From contig CP136063.1 of NCBI GenBank assembly GCA_032622095.1, positions 87,765,980 through 87,829,979 of the forward strand: 64,000 nt of DNA, written 5' to 3'. The notes below the pieces were generated by a model that ran no database searches, was not told the origin of the DNA, and saw only the letters and a list, made by a program, of their open reading frames with translations. This DNA comes from Siphonodentalium dalli. Lineage: Eukaryota > Mollusca > Scaphopoda > Gadilida > Siphonodentaliidae. The position numbers were made by a program, and so were the translations under genes. Shown one piece after another: positions 49,101 to 61,100 of this stretch; position 1 is the first letter of the stretch; each line of letters starts with the position of its first letter.

Positions 49101-52100
49101 ATGAGGAAAACTTAATATGTATATCCCCCGGATATATATATTATATCATTTTATATATATATATACGCAATGTGTATATTGTGATACATAGGTACCTCAG
49201 GGACATGTGAACGTGTGATAACTGTTCTAAGGGCAGGACCAGTTCACGCTCCTCTGGTGACGTATCAATTCGTTGGTTCAACCAATTCGTGGGGATACGT
49301 CTGGTGGAGCTGCAGGGGTACTTGGGACCTCCAGGCCATTTGGCCCCCACCAGACGCTAGCGGTTCTGGGCGCTAAAGCTGCCAAATAATCGACTGCGTA
49401 CGTATCGACACCGGCTGGATGGCCTTAGGCAGCTTAAGCGTAGGGCAGGGGCCGTACCCATGAGGTAAAGCGCCGAGTCCCCCTGGTCACGATCGAATTA
49501 ACGACACGGCCTTGCCTGCCACTCCTCCGTGAAGGGATCGGAGAAAAATGACCTCTCCCCACCCTCCAGCTTGGCCAGGATATTAGCTTGGGCATGACCA
49601 CCTGCAGCATGCGATGGTGGGGGCTCCCTCTGATCTGATGGCTTGACTCGCTTATAGTTGTATAACCCATTGGGGCTGGTGGGCTCTCCATTTGATACCT
49701 GTACCATAGATTGGGCATCAGGTTATCTGCCATTTGCATTGGTGAACAGCAGTTAGTTAAACTCTTAATGTTGGTTGTCTTGCCATCTTTGGAGTGGGCC
49801 TCCTCCAGTGCAGGTCGTTATGTCGCTAAGGCGGAGAGGGAGTTAGTCTCCTCGAATCTCAAAATCGGCTGGATTCTTAGAACTGACGGATGAAGAACAG
49901 AGAATTGCTCGGTTCGCTCGCAATTCTGAATTGAATGGCACCACCTGGGATGTTGCTTCCAAAAACAAGGGGGGGAGGTACATGTTTGGGCAATATAGCT
50001 CTCTAATTATATGAGTTATTTCACGTACCTAATCATAACAGATTCATTAAAGAATTCATATTTAGGTACAATCTGTTTTAGAAGAGTGCATTCCCTCCAA
50101 AATTTGGCTATTAACTTTATTGCTCGTGCCTCCTCCTGGGCTTGCATTCTAATCCATACAGTTCAGTGTGAACGGCTTCCTTTAGCGGAAATATGATATT
50201 TTTAAAAATATAATATATATTTCCTTAAAGAAAGCCTGAACACTGAACTATCATAGGGCCCTCCCATGGCGGTGCCATTCCCAACCCCGCAACTCGCCAA
50301 TCTCCTGATTGAGTTGAAAATAAACTGGCGGATTCAGTCGGTTATATTGGGACTGCGCATGCGTGACTAATCCGAGCAAGACCGCGAGGTACCGTAGGCG
50401 ACCACACACAAAAAGTTAACCCCTTTTCTACTATGGTTTTACAAACGCAGGACATCTATCCATATAGTTCAGTGTTCAGGCTTTCTTTAAGGAAATATAT
50501 ATTATATTTTTAAAAATATCATTTCCCGATCATTACCGGTTATTCATCAAACTTAAATCACAATAATGGTGGGTATAATATGAACGGAGGTGACAATTAC
50601 AGATTGAACTTATCTGACATAATGGTGTAGTTACATAGTTATATATTCTTGCGCAATTCACAACTTATTTGATAAAAGATTCTTGATTAAGATGAGTGTT
50701 GTGTTTTGTCTATTTATAACTGAGTGCGAAAATCCATTTAGCAAGGAAAGGGTTGAAGATATTTCTGTTGTATTTCGGCGGTTATCTATTGCATAAAATA
50801 TCATAATTTCTGTGCAACTCAAATTATTTCTTCACCAGACATACCTCTCCTAAACTAGATTCAGTTGAATGACACGACTTTTAATAATGTTTATTCTCTG
50901 ATCAAATACAGATATCGAGAAGTACAAGGAGAAAATATATACACAATAATGAGAATGTAACAACATATGTATAATATATATACGAACCTCGTGGTGTAAA
51001 TATAATCAACGTCTTTCTCATGCAGCAATATCATCATCATCATCGTCATCGGCATCGCCTTCACCATCGTCATCAGCATCATCATCATAGTCATCATCAT
51101 GTCATCGTAGCAAATCATCATTATAATATCATAATCATCATCTTCGTCCTCTGAGACTACTATTACAACAACAAACAACACTGCATATTATTCATATGTG
51201 TTTAACTTAAGGTTTATCAGTCGGATGAAGGAGCATAATCTATGTAAACAAGCCATATCTTCCAAATTCAGCATCTCATCTAAAATGTCAGTAGTTGCAT
51301 GCTCTATGCTGGTATATTTGCTAGGCAAGATACAATTTCTTTCTTCGCTAAAACATTTACATTCTAATAGATAATGCAGTTCATCTCCGAGCTGTCGTTT
51401 ATTACATAATGAACAGAGTCTATTTAGTAAGTTTGTATCATTCCATCAACCTTTCTCTATTGGCAAGCTATACTAAAGGCACCTCATATCTTTTGTCACT
51501 TTGTGTCAATTCAAACAATGAAATAACTTGAAAATTTGCCTAAACTGCGCGATTTTCAGAAAACCTCGCTGCTATATCTGATTAAATGCTAGTGAATTGC
51601 ATGATTTGTTCACTTTCTGATAACTCTCATTGTAACCTAGCTCTTCTATTTGTCGTATTCACACAATTGATGTGGATTACTTCTAGGATGTTTCTTCACT
51701 CTGTTCCCACTATAGGTTTAGGATAACAATTCATTGGAGATGAATTGCACTACTTAATGGAATGTGAATGCTTTGAAGAGGCATGAAATCGCCTCATGCT
51801 TAGGAATTATACAGGTATAAAGCACCCAACTATTGACATTCTAGACGACATACTAAAGATGTAATGTCTCTTTGCAGACTTTGCTCGTTCATCCGTTTGA
51901 TAAACCTTAAACTGGACACAAGTGATTAATGTATTGTGTTACCGTTATTGGTGTTGTTGCTGTTGTTGTTGTTGGTGGTATTCTTGGTGTTGTTGTTTTA
52001 TTAAGATTGTGTTGCTAATAGATATAAAGATTATGATGATGACGACGATGATTATGAAGATGATTCTGATGTGATAACTAAGTTGATGATAATGATGATG

Positions 52101-55100
52101 ATTAAAATGATGATTAGCAGGCACCATGTCAATCGGGAGATCACTGTATTTACTGTATATATTGCATTATGTTCCTCCTCTCCATCTTCTGTGTATATAC
52201 TTTCCATTTCTCGATATCATTGTTATTTTGATCAGAAAATAAGTTTTATCTTTTTGTGACATCTATTTTCAGAAATCTCTTGAAACTGAATTGCTGAACC
52301 CATCTCTGTTAATGCCTGACCTGGGCAAATTTGAGGTAAACTTCTGCGCATTATTCTGAGTGTTACCAAAATATTATTAAATTAATACTCTCCATTAAAG
52401 ATGCATTCATCGTTCCAGACCTCCAGTTACAACAACCACATTAAACGTCTAATTTAACATTTGTTCGGCTTTGTTCTGTTGAGAAAATGTTGAAAACCAA
52501 ATATGATATATAAACTAGACCAATAATTACATGTACCAAAGAATATCTATCCTTTTGTTAAATTAAAAAAAATTCACAAAATAATTTTTGGTGTTCCTTT
52601 AAAGCATCAAAATTATTTAATTAAATACATAGAAAATTCAATATCAAACAAAATAACATCTTTTTTGCAGCATTTCTTGTTCCAAATATGTTAATTTATA
52701 TGCTAGAACCTACATAAAAAGTAAAATAGATTTCATAAAAATTAGCCTGTAACCCTGAATACATCTTTAATTATATATGCTGTTTAACCCTTCCATGACT
52801 GGAGCTTCTTATGATTTAACCAAAACACTGTACCATAGCATTCTCTTATATATGTGGGTCTCCCATAGGGAGCCTCACATATATAAGAGAATACATTGGC
52901 CTGACAATATTTACCTTGACCTAAGCCAATGAATTCTCTTATATATGCGAGACTAGCATATATAAGAGAATGCACTGGCTCAGGATATTTAATGCTGCAC
53001 CAGCACAGCTCCCATCATGAAAGTGTTAATGAAATTGTGCACAATAGCTTGAAATAAACAATGCATCTATCCATTGCTCTGTCCTGGAATATTTAAAAAA
53101 GTGAAGTTAAAAATATTTTCATTTTCAAATGGTTGGTCTTTATTCACAATTAATTATTTTATACAATGAAATCTACACCAGGAATATTATTTATTGAATT
53201 ATATTTTGTTTGCAAATATAAATCAAAGTCACCATGTTTTCCTATACATGCTGCATGGAAAAAAATAAATTTCCGTTTTGATGAGAATCATGACTATTGA
53301 AGATTTTCTCTCATTTATTCCACTTCAATAATATTTTTTGGAACGTTTTAACAAGATATGAATTTAGTCTGGAATTTATACACTCCTGAGTTTCATGTTA
53401 AACCAAACCATTATACTTTATAAATGGTTATCTATGACTAGGCTTGTAACAATATAGCCACAAGAATTCTTTGGATAATTTATTTTATAAATTGGCCAAT
53501 ATGGTCATTGGTGTCATTAGCCAAGAGGAACACAATTGTTAGAGAATCGAACAGTTATTTTATGTTCTCCATCCATTCATTCTATTCAGGCTCCACAACA
53601 GATACATTTAGCTTTACGGTCGATGCATAAGTTTTGGAATCAAAACCAAAGGTTACCAAATATATGGTAAGTTGTTTTATTTAAAGTGTTATGGAACACT
53701 CCACCGATTTTTGGTCCGTCTGGTGTCGGTTCATGTCATAACTTGAACAGTAGTGCTCGGATCTCAATGAAATTTGGTGTGGGTGTTCACTACTATGAGG
53801 ACATTAAATAGAGGGTTTCATCATTTTGTTCGGATTTTCCATTCTAGAGTCATACATCTTTGTATATCTGGAATTGTTGGCTTTTTGGTCCGTCTGGTGT
53901 CTGTTCATGTCGTAACTTCAACAGTTGTGCTGGGATCTCAAAGAAATTTGATATGGATGTTCACTACCATGAGGACATTCAATAGAGGGTTCCACTGTTT
54001 TGTTCGGATTTTCCATTCTAGAGTTATTCATCTTTGTTTATCTGGAAATGTTGGCTCTTTGGTCCATCCGATGTCTGTTCAGGTCATATCTTGAACAGTA
54101 ATACTCGGATCTCAATGACATTTTGTATGGATGTTCACCACTATGAGGACATTTAATGGCACATTCAACTCTTTTGTTTTGGTTTTTTGTTCTATAATTA
54201 TTCATCTTTGTTTATATGAAAATGCTGAATTTTGGGTCCATCTGTCTGAGTATAGCAGTCATAAGTTATAGATATGCCCACACTAGGCGGTATGCCACAA
54301 GGGGGTATGCACCGGACGACAGTCCATCTCTTGTTTGTTTATACTTTGCACACAAAAAATAGTACTGCGCGATTTGCTTCAGTAAAAAAAAAGCCAATGA
54401 AATTTCTTTTTGCCTACGCATTCGCCTCGCATTAGCCGATAGCTGGCGCTAATTAACAGGGCTAAAAATTTAAATGGTTGGTTGTTTCTACAGTAATGCC
54501 CTAAATAATCTACTCCTTAACCACAGCAGAATTGTGGGTAATTTTTCAGGATTTAGTCGGAAATATGGCTTGTTGCCATTAATCGGAAAGCTTTCTGATG
54601 GATGGCAACAAGCCATATTTCCGACTAAATCCTGAAAAAAAGTACTCATAATTCTGCTGTGGTTAAGGAATCGATTATTTAGGGCATTACTGTATGTGCT
54701 GTGAAGTGATTTCCTAGTGAAATTATCACCATGCACTGTCTTTTCTCCATCGATTAAACTGACAAGTCTGCGATAACATAACTCTAAATCTGACTGAATG
54801 ATATGGCCTCATATTTTCTTCATTGTGGGCCAATCAGATTGCAGGGAATAAAATTATAATATATATCCTGGTAATGCTTGTTTTATATTTTTCCAGGTGC
54901 AAAAATGATGCTGCTATTATGCTGCAGATTGCTGGAGATATTGCAAGCTCTTCTAACTATGAAGTATGCTGATATTTACATAATAGTTTATTCCACATAC
55001 CGCTTTCCTTAAAGAAATTGACCACCTCTAACAGGGTGTCACCCCATTAATACCACGGTATCCACCAACACCGCGTTTACACCGCAATGCACGCTGCCGC

Positions 55101-58100
55101 ATTTCGCGATATCGAGTTGATTTTTATGGACAATATACAGTCCTTTTAATTAGCCCTCGGCATTCGGCACTACCGAGGACGAGCCGAGGAGATTACGATT
55201 TTGTGTCGGCATTTTTTTTGCCGAGGGAGAAGTTTCCAACTTTCGAGGTACTGTAAGTGAGTGTCGACATTTCTTATCAGGCCAAAGAAAAAGTCTTTTG
55301 GTTTGGGTTTCCCGACCGACCCTATTTTTTGAATGCGACCCTAAACATTTTATTGACCCGCTGGCAAAAATAGAAAAAAATCACCGATCGTCAATACCAC
55401 GAATCGGCGAAAACGGTACGCGGTTTAATAGTACGTTTCTAATGACCGGATGTTTGGTGGTACACGCTTTTAGTAGTACATGTTTGTACTTTCTTTGGGC
55501 GCTGAATTTATCGTTCTCGATTCGCGATATCGTCTGGATGTTTTCACAATGGCATCAGTTTTGTCCTTAATATTAAAGATTAAAGAAATGTGAACATAAT
55601 TTACAAGAAATAAAAACACTGAAAGCATTAAATGGGATTATGTTCATGTGGGATCATGTGGGTGTGATGAATCATGATACAAGTCAACTCAAGTATATAA
55701 CCTGATAACATTTTAAAATGCATGTAATAATCATATGTTAGACAAATTGACAAGTTATACATTCAATTATCATAAATGTATGCAGTTTGCTGTGTACTGT
55801 GTGTAGTGGACTGTGTCCTCAAGATATTCACCTGCTCACGATGTAACTAACATGATTTTAAAGCATTTTCAAAACTGCCTAGGCAATTTGCCTAGGACGA
55901 AAATTTTGCCTAGGTATTTTTTTTGCCTAGGGGTATTTTTCCTAATTAAAAGGACTGCAATATGCTAAGCAGCAGACCTGTTAAGTTTTCAAAATGTCAA
56001 TCCGGGAGATTTTTTCAGGAGGTATGCCCAAATATGTTCATGTTCCAATGACCCAGTGTTAATATTAAATAAGACAGGTCAAATCAAAGCCATTCACAGT
56101 AGTTACAATGCCATGAAAATAAATACAAAATTGCACATCAACATTTTTCAAGAGCAATAAAACTTTTTTGTTGAGTTTTGAAGACATAGTTTAATATTGA
56201 ATATTTAATATTACCAAGGTTCATCGTTCTACCACAAACAATCGCTAAACTTTGCAAAGGACATAACGAAGGTATAATGAAGGTATTATACTTTCAATAT
56301 TATTTGGCCTATCTGTTTCAGCTTGACTCTGGCGGGGAGGACCTGATTCGATGTCTATCATACACCTGTCAAGGAAGCTTCGTTCCTCTGTGTGCAGCTT
56401 TAGGTGGATTCGTGGCACAGGAAGGACTGAAAGCGCTCACAGGAAAATTCTCTCCTCTCAGTCAGTGGGTGAGTGCTCAGCCCTTTGATTCTCCAATCCA
56501 TATCTTAACCAATAAAACTGGCAATGTCGTGATATAGCCCTGGCTGCTGAAAGCGACGTTAAACACCAATAAATAATAAATCCATTATTTTTGTAGTACT
56601 GGCTGGGTTTTCGTTCATGACGTCAGGATGTTTTGCACCAGTCTATGAGAACAAAATCTGAAAAAGACCATTGAGACCAATTCAGTACATTCAAGCCTGA
56701 GTTTAATGTGCCTTTCATTTGCAGAATGAGGTCCCCAGAGGGTGAATTTAGTGATGCTATCCCACATAGCAGGCTAACATCACTAAATATACCCTCTGGG
56801 GACCTCATTCTGCTTAGGACTCATCTTCTCTGGAAAGTTTCTTTATTATCAAATTTCTATAGAAACTTTTTCACATAGATTCTATTTCTTTTTTAGTTTA
56901 ATTTCTCTATATCCCCAAATTGGCAGACGACACATTGCATAAACGAGGTTCCCAATGGGTGTACATCACAATATTCACCATTCACTTCAACCTGAGTCTG
57001 TGTCTCCCATTAATTAGCAGATGAGGCCATGCAGAATGAGATCCCCAGAGGGTGAATTTAGTGATACTAGCCCGCTATGCGGGATAGCGTCACAAATTCA
57101 CCTTCTGGGGACCCCATTCTGCAAATGACAGTACACTAAACTCAGACTTGAGTACATTGATGGCTGCCTTAGTTATTGATTCCTTGGCATTGTATTCTAT
57201 CCTTATTATCCCTATAGCATCAATAACCGGGGATATATTCTTTAAAATATGTGTTTTAATTATTTGGTAGCAATAAATATTCACCAAGATTTCTTATGAT
57301 TACAGCTTTACTTTGATGTGAGAGACATCATTTCCAAAACTGAGATGAAACCTGAAGAATTTTCAGCTAGGTGAGTGTGTTGCTAGCCAACTTCTTTGTA
57401 TTCTTTTCTCATGCGATTCATATCCCTTTCTTATTACACTATGCACCTGTCAGTAAGCCCGGGGGGCTCGTGTAGGTGTTTGCTCAAAAAGTGTGTACTG
57501 GGCTTACTCACAAACACCCCCCTGTCCAAAAAATTCAGTTAGCCTTCAGGTGCCGACCTACTATCATATTTTATACCAATACCATGTTTTGTATTAAATA
57601 AAGATAATAATGTGTATTATATATATTATTAAGAAGAAAAAATCACATGATAATAACCAGACACGGTGATAGACAGAAACGTTTGGGTTCATATTGAATA
57701 AGGTTGTAAATTTTGGGATTAATTTGCAAACACAATAGGGTTGTATGATGAGTTCACAGGTTAATTTACACCAATGCTTATTAGTCAAGCTAATTCTTAT
57801 AAAAACACAACAGTGAGATGCAGGTGAACATACATCACTCTTCTGCATTATGAAAGGATCCTGCAAAAACACCAAGTCATTACTCCACATCCCATTGGAT
57901 TTACTCTGATAGAGGTATGAATAATAAGTGACACATATATATAAGTGAGTGGTTTGGGGGGCTAGCCCGGGATTGTCGAAAGTGCCGAAAGGCGCCTTTC
58001 CTTAATCCCTCACATGTGACACATCCATTGATTTTATTGATTTTATACCTCTTTGATTGATCCAACAACTAAGAATAGAATAAGATGTGTATAATTCACA

Positions 58101-61100
58101 ACAATTTAACACAAGTGTATACTATTATACATCTTTATTTTTTAAGTGGAAAGAATAATAAAAGCACAGATATATATTCTCCTATTCTACAGGATAGAAA
58201 GACATGATTGTATTCACCTTCAAAATCTAAAAAATTGGGGTGGGCTTATCTACGAGGACCACCCCATGTTTTATTTAGGGTACAAAACCCAACTGGGCTT
58301 ATCTTCGAGGATGGGCTTACTGACGAGTGTAGACAGTAGACATAAATATCAGATGTGATATAGGGATTGAATGTGTGTTTCTTGAAACTTTCATCACACA
58401 CAAGACTCTTATGATTTGGTCTGATCAGAAAGCTAGAGCTCAGAACATTTGGTTGCTCATAGGTACACATGTGGTTGTTCCTGTTCCATTTAAAAAAAAA
58501 ATTCTTTAATAACCTAAAATTATCCCATCATAAATCAAATAATGTGAATAAATAGTTCAAGGAGTTGATTTTAATGTTCGGTTTTTTTTGGGCAGTGTAT
58601 ATATTTCCCTAATACTTGTGGAAATATGAGATAAACATAGTATGGCATACACAGTTGTCCCTGGTAGTATTATTGGTATAAAATATTAATATTTTTAATT
58701 TGTTTTTTTTATTCAGAGGTGATCGGTATGATCCAATGAGAATATGCATCGGTAATGAAGGTTGTAAGAAGCTGGCTGATCTTAAGTTATTTATGGTGAG
58801 TTTGATGTATATCTATATAGGCAGAATGTAATATGTATCTCAACAAAACTGTTTTGGTTTGGTTTTTTTTAATTAAATTTTATACATAATATAAACATGC
58901 AGTATTGTATCACAAAGAAACATCATATATAGACATTGTAATAACCGTTATGCACTTTTAAAAAACATTCTTTATGGCTATGCACTATTAAAAACCAGTT
59001 CAATAACAGATTTAATTCGTGCTCTTTGGCAATTCTTACTTATCTTTATGTAAGTTTGTATGACTTATTCCTTCCTGAAATTTTGCGAAAACCCTGGGGC
59101 ATATAACCCTCGCATATATAAGAGAATACTTGGCCTTACAATATTTACATTGCCAGTGAATTCTCTTATATATCTGAGGCTACCTATGGGAGACTCAAAT
59201 ATATAAGAGAATGCACTGGCACATGGTTTTTAATGCTGCACCAGCGTAACTCCTATCATGAAAGGGCTAAACATCATATGTTGTCCATTTTGTGTTATTG
59301 TATTTGTAACAATGGATGAGAATTTGAATTTTCATTGACAATGATTCAGTGGAGCTCAATTACAGGTATTTAACCCATTCTATACTAAATGGATTCTTCC
59401 ATTCAGTTATAACAGTATACATTGGAAATGTCTATTATTCATTTAGAGGGGTGTTCATGTAATAAAAGCTGATGGCAGACAGAAAAACAGATAATACAAG
59501 AGCAGAATGATTCATATTCATTGGTGTGAAATGTTCAGATAATAAGTTTGTTGAACTTATTATATGAACCTTTCCTAAGAGAACTATTCGTCAATGAGTA
59601 TTTAGTATATAAAGGGTTTAAAGAATACGTAAATAGTTATCGATTGCTGGTGATTATTACCTACATTCTCTACAGGTTGGATGTGGTGCCATCGGATGTG
59701 AAATGTTGAAGAATTATGCTTTGATGGGTATAGGATCTGGATCAGATGGAAAGGTAGGATTTTCTGTTATTATGATCTAACATGGTAATTAATGAAGTGA
59801 AGACTATAGTAATCTATATTTGTTGTATTCATCAAGAGTGATTTTTGTTTCTACTTGCTTGGGCTATATCAGGTGACTAGTTTTCAACAAACACATCATA
59901 TAGTAACTTGAAGTGATCTGGGTCTTCATATGATGTTACCGTCCATCAGAAAAGTATTGTTCTCAAGCCATGCAAAGTCAATTTCCTGTATCTCAGGCCG
60001 AAAAAGTTTTGTAAAGCATGTGAGTGTGCGATTGTTTTATTTTATTTAATTATTTATATCTGGGGCACACATCAAGGAACCATTCCACCCCTGGATCGGC
60101 TAGGTCTGGGTTAAATATCATTTGCCTGTGGCCATTATTACATTATTACAAAAGTTAGTTTATAGACTCCATATGACCTATTTGTACACATTTTCGCAGA
60201 TGCAATTCATTACAACGGTCTTGTACTTAATAAAACTTTTTAATTTGGAAATGGGTTTGTACGATCTCAGTTCGGAGAAGTCTGTATAAACATATATTTA
60301 CCAAGCATAATTTTTTCCGACATACAAACCGCGATTGAAAATGTTGCACATATGGGGTTTTGGGACCATGCGTGCGGGCCTGAGAAACAGGGAAATTGAC
60401 TTGGTTGTGGCCCGAATGGTATATGATATTGAATATAAGATATATATAATTCTGAGCTTAAACACTGAGTATGATTTTATTATTGCAGCATTGTAAATGA
60501 TGTTTATAAATATCATACAATTATTTTATCTTTCAGATAACAATAACAGATAATGATCTTATTGAGAAATCAAACTTGAACAGACAGTTCCTGTTCCGAC
60601 CTAAACATATTAGGGTGAGATTTTTTATTTGTTTCCTATTATTGCCCATGATGCACTTATACTGCTCAAAGGCATTGTGCTGAATTACAGACTTATAAAT
60701 TGCACCTTATAACACTTTGAAATTTGGCACAATGCTTTTAAACTTTGTAATTATATTGGAAAACTGAGATTATTATTACCCCCCACCTGAAAAGTTCGGT
60801 GGTGGATATATGATTGGGTTCCGTCTGCCTGGGTGACCCGAAAAGTTGTCCGAGGTTTATTTTGAACGATTATCAACAGATTTCAAAAAATTTTGGTATA
60901 TGATTTCACAAGGGGAATATCTTAATTGAGTCCGCAAACTAGGCCTGGTGGGAAATTTTTACCAGAGTGACGGACCTTTGATTGTCATTTTTTATGTTTA
61001 GCACCCACGAAAAGTAGTCTGGGTGATAATTCAAACAATTATCAATGGTTTCAAAGATTTTTGTGAGTTCACAAAATGAATATCTGAAATGAGTTTGCAA

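Larger units (their letters stand above)
45580..50192. mobile_element. 4.6-kb element with about 46-bp terminal inverted repeats
   Basis: Left end ATATTTCCGCTAAAGGAAGC with CGTTCACACTGAACTATATG. The reverse complement of 50147-50192 reads the same with one or two differences. The interior holds no intact transposase I recognise. It contains hairpins, a local duplication (48719-49206) and short coding-like pieces (see 47841 and 49843). Superfamily is not assigned. A related 0.33-kb MITE abuts the right end. It sits wholly in the intron between exons 7 and 8. Confidence 0.7.

Noticed and set aside
50891-51181. Minus-strand methionine-rich frame
   Set aside because: Translation of the ATC/GAT repeat; no other coding sign.
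53774-54094. Plus-strand open frame of 106 codons
   Set aside because: The 174-bp repeat is a multiple of three, so the frame stays open and the peptide repeats itself.
55298-55570. Plus-strand 90-codon frame as a gene
   Set aside because: No recognised family, no conserved splice context, and it lies inside a candidate mobile element.
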